Made by a program: the position numbers and the translations under genes
The notes under the pieces: generated by a model
Database searches by the model: none
The model's input: only the letters and a program-made list of their open reading frames with translations
What the model was told of the DNA's origin: nothing
In this document: one piece after another, positions 12,301 through 23,069 of the stretch
How the letters are laid out: every line of letters starts with the position of its first letter
Position numbering within the stretch: position 1 is the stretch's first letter
Assembly (NCBI GenBank): GCA_008973525.1
Contig: WACJ01000444.1
Coordinates: 1-64,000, forward strand
Direction of reading: 5' to 3'
Origin: Stenopsyche tienmushanensis
Taxonomy: Eukaryota > Arthropoda > Insecta > Trichoptera > Stenopsychidae
DNA: 64,000 bases

Positions 12301-13570
12301 TCTCACCCAGCGAATCTCGATACAAAATATGGGTGCTTTTTAAAGACTGGTCAATTTTCCTTGGAAGTCAATGAAAACTTATTTGAAATGATCATGTCGA
12401 TTCTATTGTAATGTGCTTTCTGGAATACGCTTGGATTTCAGATTTTTTAATCAAGATACTCAAGAAATACATCTCAGAATTTTTCTTAAATTCATAATAT
12501 ATTCCCGATGTCATACATCCTTTTAAAAAAATATTTTTGCATGAAAATATTCACTATGTTTTTTATCGCACATTGAATTATTATTTTTTCGCATTTCACA
12601 CAAAATGCTCCCTTAACGACGTGAGACCCATTCAACTTGAAGGGACATGATAATTTATTAGCCCCGTCCTAGAATAGAGGGGACTATTATTGGTAATGAA
12701 TAGGACACGCGGAGCTATTGTTGGTCGGTGTGTCTGTCCGGGGTTGTCGTGATCTTAACCATATGTCACGCTCATGACAAGACTATTGACAAAATTTCAT
12801 TCGAATCATTCCAAGAGCTGTGTACCATCAAAAAAAGATGGATGCATGGTATAAATTGCGACATCAAACGATAAGATCAAAACAAATTTTGAGATACACA
12901 TAGTTTTGGTTCTGTGCGATTTACCATGGAAAAAATGCCAAAAAAATAATATTTTGATTTTAGGGTTAGAAGTGTATTCATTTTATCCATTGCGGTCGAT
13001 ATATGGCTCCCTATTGCATATCATTTCAACGTGAGAGTCTTCAACGAAGAGCTCCAATATTCATGCGAAGCTATAAAATATTACCAAGGGTGGGCCACAA
13101 GCGGTCATTGAAAATGATGATGGCAATAATGGTTTGATTCTGTTACAATGAAGCGATAATAGTGGACTCGTTGTGAGCGCTCAGGCTCCAGGGGGTGGCG
13201 AGGGTTGACCTCCCACAGGGTTGACAGTTCACAAATCACATTATTTACAGGCGGTCCTTACGACCGGGGAGACAACTTGACACATCCGCACAAATGAAAA
13301 CGGACGCAGATAAATTGATCCGTTGCCCTAGAAGCGCATCACAATCGTGTTACAAACGGCTTTGTTGAGCCACATAATGATGTGCTCTCCCGGTCTTTTG
13401 TTGAGGTTGGGGTGACCATCCACCGTAAAATATATGGGATGAATGCATTCAACGAATAACGTATGAATTTCAGTAGTATATTAAACATATTTTGAAACAT
13501 TTGAATTAATAGATAAATAATGGAATAATTCGACTTTAATTTTTTGGATATTCACTATCGGATGAAGATG
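9400..13570. other. Intergenic DNA, no gene recognised
   Basis: AT-rich. Less AT-rich pockets lie at 11800-11920, 12640-12790 and 13110-13420. GTTCTCGATTTACGCGGATT at 10855-10880 resembles a Tigger terminal repeat, but no partner or coding relic is near it. An 89-codon open frame at 11460-11729 ends without any recognisable domain. Confidence 0.45.
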
Positions 13571-13574
13571 ATTT

Positions 13575-13835
13575 CTACGGAAAGAATTTTTCACGTGGCG
13601 ATCTTCCATTTGTCTTCTATACGTGGTTAAGTTAGGTTAGGATGGCTTTACTAATCCTCTCAGGATCTGACCTTTTATATCCAGAAAATCAGACTAAGCC
13701 TGGATCGAGATGGTTGATCGGAATTACTAAAACTTCTTATCTCCCAAATTTTTTGTTACAGTGATATTTTTTTCCAATTTCCAATTGGATTTGAGTCTGA
13801 AGCTTTGTGAGTATCCAGAATCTAACTATAATATT
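13575..13835 (+). repeat. Hairpin short repeat family, long copy
   Basis: Aligns with 22835-23065: both carry a TTTTTCACGTGG/CTTTTCATGTGG then CCATTTGT segment, then CAGAAAATC...CTGGAT.GAGATG, a TCTCCCAAATTT-like stretch and finally the GTCCAGAATCTAAC or ATCCAGAATCTAAC end. The copy contains AAGTTAGGTTAGG. No coding capacity, so a MITE, SINE or Helitron-type non-autonomous element is likely; the class is unknown. Confidence 0.6.
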
Positions 13836-13839
13836 TCGT

Positions 13840-15280
13840 TCGTATATTAATTTTGAAGCAGATTTTAATTAATATTTTAACACAGTAGGGCTCGGTTATA
13901 ATGAATGTCCATAGAATAATATAAGATCAACTTCCTTTTATTTCATATGTGCTTCATCAATATTGAAGATATCATGATTGTATGATATATATTTTATTCG
14001 TTTCATCCTTGTTTTTGAAATTAAGTTTGATAATTAGAATTGGGAAATATTTTCATTAAATAGTATTATTTACAATCATATTTTTATATAATTTTGGTTG
14101 TCATATGTTCAATCTTGGATCTGTGATTTTTATCCTGAAATATTTACCAATGCATCAATTTGTATGTTAGCTAAATAATTATAAATAGCTGCAAGTGGAG
14201 CGCCTAAGTCTCTCACGAATGCTCATATAGTCATTTGCAGATGATCTTTAAAATGTTGTCTTAAATGTCATCACTGACTTTATATTAGAAGAATTAAGGG
14301 AATTAATTCAAATATTCCAAGTATTCTGTTTTGAAAGTTCCACATTTTTTACATGAAATAGTGGTCACCTCAGCAGTTACCACTATATGCCAGACACCCT
14401 GACAGGATAAGCTCAGCGTGACATCGCTGCTGAAAGCCGAATGCATCACAGTGTGACAAGGCTCTTGTGCAACTCGCCTTTCCAGTTCAACATGGATTTT
14501 TGCGTGTCCTGCATAAAGAAATTTCGTCCTCCTTTTATGGACTCCTGAAATAATTAGGAGAGAGATATTTTCATGGCATGCGCACGTGTCAAGAATAAAA
14601 TACCAATTCAATTAATAATGTTGTAAGTACACCTGTAGTGGAAAATTTAATAACCGAAAGTACTGCAGTTTTATCGACAATCATATGATTTTTGTGAAAC
14701 CTATAAGCAATACAGCAAAAAAATAAACTAATCAAGAAACATTCGTACAGTAATTTGGCATAGAAAACAATTGTTGCTTTTATTATTAGTTCACAAACAG
14801 ATATACAGCTTGAGTGTATATAATCATTTTTGGAGTGGGAATAATCTATGTTTTATGATGATTTAATCCCTTTTCAATTTTTTTGGACTACCATTTCGAT
14901 TCCATATATAAATTGAAAATACATATATAGATAAATGCATAATTATAATAATTTTAATGCATCCATTTTTACTGTGGAGCGTAAAAATGTTTGTTTTGCC
15001 CTAGTTCTGTAAATTAATGTTTGCATCCATAATATTAATGAATATGGGACATGACAATAATTTCATGAAATGAATGTGTGGTCATTATGTCCTATATTAT
15101 TTTATAGTTTTAATGGAAAAAAATCGAATCCTGCAAGAGGACGTAATGAAGTCCTTGTCAGGACCCATATTCGCCGACATGCAACACATAATTAATCGCT
15201 TTCATTTTAAGCACAGTGACTTAAATGGGCCGCTTTCATTCCAATCTTGGAAAATGGACGTTGAACAAAAAGTCACGTGA
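13840..15280. other. Intergenic DNA, no gene recognised
   Basis: AT-rich. A 102-codon minus frame (14611-14303) and a 68-codon plus frame ending at 15280 carry no motif I know. The latter sits just upstream of the candidate exon at 15326 but in another frame. Confidence 0.4.
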
Positions 15281-15325
15281 TTTGAAGACAGCCTCAGCAC
15301 GAGGGTAATAAATCATGGCGGTGAC

Positions 15326-15409
15326 ATGTGGAAAGAGCAGATGCTGATTGTTCGAGCTCTCGGCTATTCAACGATCTTCCTTGTGTACATTTTGACGATC
15401 AATAATCAG
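15326..15409 (+). CDS. Candidate first coding exon with signal peptide
   Basis: Twenty-eight codons from an ATG end exactly at CAG|GTAAGT, a near-perfect splice donor, in phase 0. The translation begins MWKEQMLIVRALGY and runs into a hydrophobic stretch STIFLVYILTI, the layout of a secretory signal peptide (short charged start, hydrophobic core). The frame is open from a TGA at about 15279 and, ignoring the donor, stays open for about 30 codons into the supposed intron, so chance is not excluded. If real it would be the start of a secreted or membrane protein whose other exons lie beyond a long intron, a common arrangement in insect immunoglobulin-family genes; that is inference. No downstream exon was identified. 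Confidence 0.3.
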
Positions 15410-15699
15410 GTAAGTACATATAATGTCAGAATGACAATAAATATTCAACAGGATGGCCCTCATAATACTAGCCGAACTTTGGACTGCAGATCTGGATGCT
15501 GAAAATAATTGGCAATTTGTGCTTTGATGATCTTATCTTGATATCGATCTTAAATCACACAAACGATATGAAAGTTAAATAAAAAATGTTTCTATTGATC
15601 CATTTTGTACATTCCACTGTCTTTATATTGTGACATTATAATAAATAATCCATTTTTCGTCATCAGTTACCAAACGGTCTAAAATTCGATATTAATTTT

Positions 15700-15872
15700 C
15701 CATAGATACTAATATGCGTCCGATGTTTACGAAAATTGGTGACAGAATATCTAATACATTAGTCAAGCGACGACAATTTTTGAAAGGTTAAAAATCTTAT
15801 GGATCTAGTATTGAGTCATAGCGAATCCTATGCATGCTATTAATGCGCACGAACTTATGGACTCCCCTGATG
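15700..15872. mobile_element. mariner terminal remnant
   Basis: GATACTAATATGCGTCCGATGTTTACGAAAAT matches the leader of the mariner at 3003-3045, and 15843-15872 (GCGCACGAACTTATGGACTCCCCTGAT) matches its inverted repeat. About 80 bp of extra sequence separates the two parts. No transposase codons remain. Confidence 0.65.
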
Positions 15873-15879
15873 AAATTAA

Positions 15880-18640
15880 GATGGTGATCTTTGCTTTGAA
15901 AATGATAAGGCATTTGGGATGTAAAACTTCCAAATTATCCCTTTGCGGCATTTAAGAAGAAAAAGCATTTCAGCAGGAATCTGAAAAACACTTTATAAGT
16001 ATTATTTATTAACAGCTTTTTCGATTGACGTGGAATGCTCTAAGAGAAAAACGTTTTCGAAAACAACTTTGGATTTTTTAAAATTGAGAATTTAAAAGTT
16101 AAGATCACATTTTATGCCAATTATTTAAATAAATACGAAAAAAAATTAAGTTTAAAAAACACATGACTTCTTTCTGATTTCCCTGATATTTTGTCAATTT
16201 TTTACATTTCTAAATTGGTTTTTATTGATTGTTTACACACTACACAAAAAATATTATCTTCACTTCCATCAACTTATGCTAATTTCTCCAATGCAATGCC
16301 TAGTTGTATTATATATAATCAGTGTCGTCACTACTTTCAAACTCATTTATATCAGTTTTTCCCACAACTTTTGGTGTTTTTCAATAGCTGTCACTTTTGC
16401 ATAAATTATTACTTATATAAAATAACGATTAAAATATCAGAAGTGAAATGAAGCTGTTCTCAAATGCGCGCATCAAGAGTCAACGTCAGTCTTTCAAGAG
16501 TCAATTTGATCAACAACTTGCTCTCACTTGATATTTCTATAAGACAGAGAGAAAATTGTGAATAATCGTATAACTATCTAAGCATGATAAGTTAAAAAAT
16601 CGCCCGATTTAATCCTGTGCTAAATATAATCATGTTAATTTACGCTAGATGCAAAATCGATTCACATTGGAACAAAATTAACGTCTCAGCGTGTGAGACA
16701 TAGGACCCATTAGAACAAAATGGACGTTTCAACGCGTGATATATACGACGGAAAAGGGTTAAATGACAAATTATTACATATGAAAATATCTAAATTTTTA
16801 AATAAAATTCACTTCAAAAAGCAATACATCATTCCTAATCTAGAATTAAAGTAAATAAAAAATATTACTCATAAGTGAGTTGACATTATAATTTGATGGT
16901 TGATAAATTGCTCGGCTTGTTTGCCATCGAGATTAAAATGCGATTCATAATCAGTTAAATCTAACAGAAAATACTCGAAGTACTTATATACTGATTTACC
17001 AAACGACGGTGAAAATTATTTGATAGGCATTCATGTATCACTACTCTTTTTACTCGTTTGGGAAGCTAGCTGTGAATTGTGTATGAAATATTTGTCAGTT
17101 ATGGGAGAGTCGTTGAAAAAAGAAATTGATGTGGATTTTGAAGGTATTTTGTAGTGAAATGGCAGGAAGGAAGGTCGAAGATATCATGGTGTGGGTGGCG
17201 GTGGCACGTCACGTGATGATGGATGTAGTCGATGGGGGCGGGGGCGGTTGTGATGAATGGGCGACCGACAGCGGCCATCCATCCATCATACAAGAACCTA
17301 TTACATTTACCATCTAAAAAATGGCAACTCAAAAATACAATATGTATTTGTACCTCCTTAGCGCAAATTCAAAAGATTCACACGCATTGATTGTTCGAAG
17401 ATTTCAACCCTGGGATAACGGGGAGGCATGGATAAAATATCTCAAGAATGGATAATAGGATGTCGATATTTGGCTTGTGATTGATAAATGGATTCAATCA
17501 AGACGGAGGCTGTTTGTATGTTTTTATGAAATGTTTGTGAAATTTTTAAAGAAAAATCACCATTTTAGCATAAATTCCAATTTTATAACACCCCCTCCCC
17601 TGGAGATATTATTCAATCGCAAAGACGTTTTGAGATTATTTATAATTAATAATACACATCCATATTTGAATGATCACATCCGGCTTATATTTGTTATTTG
17701 ATAATATATTAAAATATCACCAATATGTCTAATGATTTATAAATCTATAGCTACTGATACACAAAGTTTAACACGAACGACCCAATATAAAAAATACATC
17801 CTTAATAAATCAACATTTTTCATGACAGACCAGACATTAGATCTACTTTGGTAATAAATTATATTTATTTGGTTAATCTTATCTGTAATAAATATTTTAA
17901 GCTCTTCTTTCATTGATGGCATTAATTTTAAGCCGCCAATAATGATTAATAGAAAGCATTTTATAATACATAGTTGTCTATGATACAACATGTGTGCCTG
18001 GGCAATATTTGTATGATGCTTAAGCCAAAGGTTCTTTTCTAATGACACACACCCTGTGCCATGTTTTTTTTCTTCTGTCAGTGCCAATTATAAATTCTTA
18101 AAATAAAATTTAAAAAACAGTTTAGAAACCTGGATGAATTCAATCAATATAATCGTGCCACCTGTAAAGTGTTAATGAATAATTGATCCATAAACAAAAA
18201 TATTTTTATTCATTTTTTATATAATAACACTTTCAAGAGCATCTAATAATATTATATTTTACATGTGCTTTCGATTTTAACATTTTTTTTACATTAGTCA
18301 GATGACTATCTGAAATTTGATGAAGTGGGTTGTTTTTCTGCAGAAGTGATAAACTTGATTGATCAATCGTGAAAAGATTATGACACTTACATTCTAATCA
18401 CAGTTCTTGAAAAAATCAAGCCGTTTCTCGTGTTTGATTTGCAAGAAAGCAGTTTTTTTCAAATATACAATCAGATATGTAAAATTACACATGGATAATC
18501 GATGAATAGGCACGTACATTAGATGGGCTTGATATTCAATTGGATTTATTTATTTTGCGTCATCGCTTAAAATATGGTTATCATTGATGATACATAATCA
18601 GAAAACAGAGAATTAATTATTATTAATTAAGCCTCTTTTT
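15880..18640. other. Intergenic DNA, no gene recognised
   Basis: Apart from the tandem repeat at 16665 nothing repetitive was recognised. The pocket 17150-17310 is less AT-rich, includes GGCACGTCACGTGATG (an E-box CACGTG) and a GGGGGCGGGGGCGG run, and may be regulatory. The 116-codon minus frame 18087-17737 has no motif I can name. CGGAAAAGGGTTAA at about 16752-16765 resembles a piggyBac-type end. Confidence 0.4.
16665..16750. repeat. Tandem duplication, 43-bp unit
   Basis: Two diverged copies, each starting CATT.GAACAAAAT and containing GACGT.TCA-CGTGA or ACGTCTCAGCGTGTGA. No coding role seen. Confidence 0.6.
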
Positions 18641-18649
18641 TTTTTTTGT

Positions 18650-19230
18650 ACTATTTCGAAGTTATGCGGTTTTTTTAAAGCCATCTTTTCTTTTTTTTAG
18701 ATTTCATAAACAGTACGTATCGAGATATTTTGGATAAAATAGGAAACAAATCATCAACGCTAACCGAAATTTGGAAAAAAAATTATAATTTGGGACTGTG
18801 TAAATCATATTACTAATTTTTATTGAACAGTTGCCATTTTGTGATTTTTTTTTTGAGCTAGAGACTATAGTGAAATCTTTACTAATTTTGAATTATATTG
18901 TTGAAAAGAGAAACTCTACATAGAACAATGATGATACTGACACTAGGTATACTATTTTTCCGAAAATTATCATACAGCGATGTTAGTTTGTAATTAAAAT
19001 AATTAGGATTTTTCTAGTGAGTGTCTGGTATTTGAGATGCCAGATGTCAGACATCCTTAAGATATTTACCAATGATGCAACGCGTTCTTTAAATGTTACC
19101 AAAAATGTTATTTTTTAATTACCTTATTGTTTTCCTGTTTTTTTACTTCAACTTTTTTTATGCGATTTTGGATATATTTTATATGGCTGTTTCAAAGTTA
19201 TGCGGTTTTTAAAATCCATGGAACGTATAT
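18650..19230. repeat. Dispersed repeat, copy 1 (0.6 kb)
   Basis: Aligns over about 400 bp with 57590-57990: shared blocks include CAGTTG.CATTTTGTGATTTTTTTT, AATTATATTGTT, AATTATCATACAGC, the paired CAGACATCCTTAA block and TTACCAAAAATGTTATTTTTTAAT, ending in TTTCAAAGTTATGCGGTTTTTAAAATC. The motif AAGTTATGCGGTTTTT also occurs at the start (18658), so the unit is bracketed by a short direct repeat. Non-coding; class unknown. Confidence 0.65.
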
Positions 19231-19239
19231 TCACTTTTT

Positions 19240-21280
19240 CCGCACAAAAAAAAGTTTAAGTTTACTTGTTTAATCGTTCAGTACCTTTATATTGCTATGA
19301 ACGCTATTGTGCCAAAGGTAATGGCGAATATCATTAAATGCCCACAACAAGACGGTGCACGCTCTTAAAAACGTATCCAACGAAGCTATGCACGCTTGTA
19401 TATACTATAACTTCTTTAAACAGAATTATGCTATATAAAGCGCACAGTAATTTTTACTGATATTTAAGGCGATAAAAGCTCAGTTTCATGTGATCTTTTT
19501 AACTACAAAATAAAATAAGTATTTTTTTTGTCCAAAGTCAGCCTTCATGACTGAAGGGTTCACATTAAGTCGATTATTATGAGTACACGTTCATTCAAAA
19601 TGTGAACAGTCATGATTTCCATCAATTATACCCATACGCCTTTTTCATTGTGTGTATTTATGAATTGAAAGTCAGATCGTACGTGTGTGGGATTCATCAT
19701 GGATACAGCACTAAATCATAGATCGGTAACAGTTTTATGACGAGCCTCATCCTTCACATATGACTTCTGTCCTCCTTTATCTGGGACCGTTAATAACCGT
19801 TTGTTTACGACTTCTGTGAAATTATTTTATATGAAGCAATCAATCATCTGTCACAAGAGGGTACGCCCGGCTGATACTATCGCCTATGAGCGTGACTCGG
19901 CACTGCCGCTTCTCAAACCATGTGTCGCGATTTGTTGATTCATTATTTATCCTATTTTTCATTCCATCATGCATCATATATTTTTTTGCGAGAAATTTAA
20001 AATTTCGGCCTCCAAAAAAAGTCTCGACGGCGCTGGCCACAGTCAAAATCGTCGGTCTATTCATGCCGAGTTATTTAGCTTAAGAATTATGTATAATAAA
20101 AATGTCATACTTCTTAAATTTGGCTTGAATTCTTAGCCAATGATATTGGCGATGTTTTCATTTACAGTTCAAGTAAGTTAATAAAAAATAACATCATAAA
20201 ATCAATCAATTATAGCATATTTAGTAATATATTCAAGTTAAGAGCATATTGATATTTATTGTACACATTTCAGAACACTTTTAAAAAGGTCTGCATAGAC
20301 TTGATAAACATCAAGCTTGATGACATACACATTTTCATAGTTGGCTCAGCATGCTGCTTTCAGTATTTTATAGTCGTTATTCCTCATTTCTGATGATCAT
20401 TATGCACGGTCCTGATCGTCTAATTAACAACATTAAAAACATTTAATGTCGCAGTTTTCGAAATAGAATATTGGATCATCTTGATTCATGGAGCTAAATT
20501 GAATTTAGCGCTGGCCTGATAAATATAATTTGAAACTGTTTGAATATCATTTAAAGAGTTTATTTCATTGATTATCATTAAAAAACAGCTATTCCAGAGG
20601 ATTGTTCTTGTGAATTACAATAAAAATTCAATGTTAGAGAAAACTATAACATTCAAATAGCAAATATGAAATCCAGTGTTTGGTTCGATTGTTAAAACAA
20701 TCTCCGAAAAATATTCAAATTTATAGACTGTGTAGGTCAAAATAATTTACATTTCCACAATATGAGCATATTTAAAATACTATGGTCATAGTAGGATTCT
20801 CATTCAATTGAACATCTTTAATTGTTATTGCCATGTTTAAATAGTAATCAATTGCACAAAGATTTTTAGAGAATCAGTTATTCAAAATATCTTCAATTAA
20901 TAATATTTCTTTGAATGTGAGATCATTAATTTTTCAATTATCTAGAAATTACGAAATTTTATTATAACAATATCCTATCATTTAAGACTTGATATGTCAG
21001 TGTATAAGTCAAAGTTTTAAAAAAAAACGTTGTATGCCCACTTAACTATTAATCTGACTAATTGATTTTGGTATGCTTATCAGTCTATTTTGATGTAGAA
21101 TGGCATGCAGAAAGACTAACTATTTCACTACAGTCAACCCTCCTCCCCTTCCCCTCTTTCTTAATTATTTCCTGCGGGTACGTATTGATATTGAGCCTTG
21201 CCCTGCTCTTCGCTTCAATTTCTGTCATTAGCGAGAACGTGCGCTTATTGTTTCCCCAATTATACATACTTATTTCAATT
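19240..21280. other. Intergenic DNA, no gene recognised
   Basis: Mostly AT-rich. A perfect 14-bp palindrome CATCAAGCTTGATG lies at 20309-20322. Open frames at 19840-20083 on both strands have no known motif. Confidence 0.4.
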
Positions 21281-21284
21281 TATC

Positions 21285-22450
21285 ATGGCGTCCATAAGCA
21301 GTGACGGGAGTTTATTAATTAAAAATAAAACTAATATTTGGATTATCGACCAATCAACACCAAATCTGCATCAATCAAAGTTACATTCTATTGGTGAAGT
21401 ATTACGTTTATGTTTTAACACTACAGCTGTAAACACAGGCTTGAGAAATGGAGCTTGTGTTCTTCTGGAACAGAAAATAGAAAAAGATATGCTTTGTCTA
21501 AATTGTCACCATCATATAATGATAATTATATTAGAAGCTGTAGTGAATCAATCGCTCGATCCGTTTAGTGCTCCTGATACCCAATTGTTTAAAAGGTTTA
21601 AGAAGAACTGGGACATAATTGATCGAAATGATTATAAAACACTAATTTATGATACCACATCCTCAAAAATCATTTTTTGCAGAGATATTTTTTTTTGTTC
21701 AAAAACAACTTCAAATATATCAACCTCGAAATGACTATAAAATGTTACTGAATCTTTCAATAATTTCCTTGGGAGGAGTTCCTTAAAAATGATTTTTCAT
21801 TTAGGAGGCTTGTTGGTATTCATCGTGCTAAATGGATGGTTACAGCTATGTGTTACCTGATTTTTTTAAAATTTAAACATCAGTTTAAACTGACAAAAAA
21901 AGAAAACCCCTATCGGATATTCCACACCAAGAAACGACTCACAATTATTAAAAGACATGGTATTCTTTGAAAATATAAACCAAACAATGGCCAAAATTGC
22001 CATGAAAAAATACTGGGCCATTTATGGTATTTGTCGGAAAAGTTGGTGTCTTTTGCATTTTTTGACGACGAGCTTTCAGTTAAAGATAAGCAAAATATAG
22101 TGGATGCATTAAGAATCGAAGGTGTAGAAGATTTCCCGCAAAGAAAAAGCATTGATGTCGAACATATCACTCACTCAGCAACTTTTTACGATTTTTTCAG
22201 TTACTAGGTATCTCATCACAGTTTTTGAATAAAGATGTTGAAACTTGGAAGGATGATTCTGATTTTAAGGCTGCAATAAAAATGGTTCATTCTATTTGGG
22301 TAGTGATATGATATTGCTGAGCGTGGTGTTGCCTTAATGAAGGAATATAATAAATTGATGACAATCGACGAAGAGCAAAAGCAATATTTGCTTTGGTTAG
22401 AAAAAGTTTTCAGAAAGAAATATTCTGATAAAATAAAATCGACGCTTGTA
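21285..22450 (+). pseudogene. Decayed transposase, FDTTAxNTG/CRHH family
   Basis: An open frame from ATG 21285 to TGA 21734 encodes a segment with LCFNTTAVNTGLRNGACVL, then CLNCHHHIMIIILEAVV, then SAPDTQLFKRFKKNWD. This order matches a transposase family I recall from aphid, Hydra and other animal genomes, probably hAT-related, whose usual motifs are FDTTASNTG and CRHHI.E. After 21734 the same family continues in shifting frames: a RAKWMVTAM-like piece near 21827, YLSEKLVSFAFFDDELSVKD around 22030-22085, then FLNKDVETWKDDSDFKAA (about 22226) and ERGVALMKEYNKLM (about 22320). Several frameshifts and stops make it non-functional. The presumed catalytic D of FDTTA is N here, and the CRHH arginine is changed. 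Terminal repeats were not found. Confidence 0.75.
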
Positions 22451-22499
22451 TCCTGAATATTTATGATTTTAGTATTAACATCGGTTGAATTTCCAAATT

Positions 22500-22830
22500 A
22501 TTCTAAACTAGTTAGACGAAATAAGTGTATAGGCACTGATCCCGTAACGAAGAGAGGTTTTGTATTAAGCTGATTAATTATATTATGATAAGTGCATCTT
22601 GTGTCGTTCATGTTTCAATGGAAACTTTCAAAAAATAAAAAAGTAAATGACTTTATTTCCCAGTTAAAAGATTTTTTTAAAAGATCTGAGTTTTCCCACT
22701 ATTATTTTAAATCAATTTCATACTAGTACATAATACTAAAAATTTAAGCATGTACAATTGAAGACAAACTACAATCATATCCGTTATTGGTTGTCTTATA
22801 TATTTCATAGGCTTTTTAGAGGCTTTTATA
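22500..22830. other. AT-rich spacer after transposase relic
   Basis: May contain the 3' end of the preceding element, but no terminal repeat could be recognised. No gene seen. Confidence 0.4.
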
Positions 22831-22834
22831 GGGG

Positions 22835-23065
22835 AAGGACTTTTCATGTGGTAGATTACCATTTGTTTTCCAATTGTGATTGAAGCAAGAATTTAATTTT
22901 TCAAATTCAGAAAATCGGGATAAATCTGGATCTAGATGATCGATTAGAAATAATAATATTTTCCATCAACTAAATATGAGATTTTTAGAAGAAAATTTTT
23001 AGACAATTTGAATTTTTTTGGCCTTTTTATAAGAGTCCAGAATCTAACCCACTTAGTCTTAGAAG
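22835..23065 (+). repeat. Hairpin short repeat family, long copy 2
   Basis: Starts near GGAAGGACTTTTCATGTGG and ends at AGAGTCCAGAATCTAACC, parallel to 13575-13835. The middle hairpin is weakened here (TTCAGAAAATCGGGATAAATCTGGATC). Confidence 0.55.
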
Positions 23066-23069
23066 TTTT

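Noticed and set aside
13625..13645. GTTAGGTTAGG as insect telomeric repeat
   Set aside because: Only two units, inside a dispersed repeat copy; such words are common in insect genomes.
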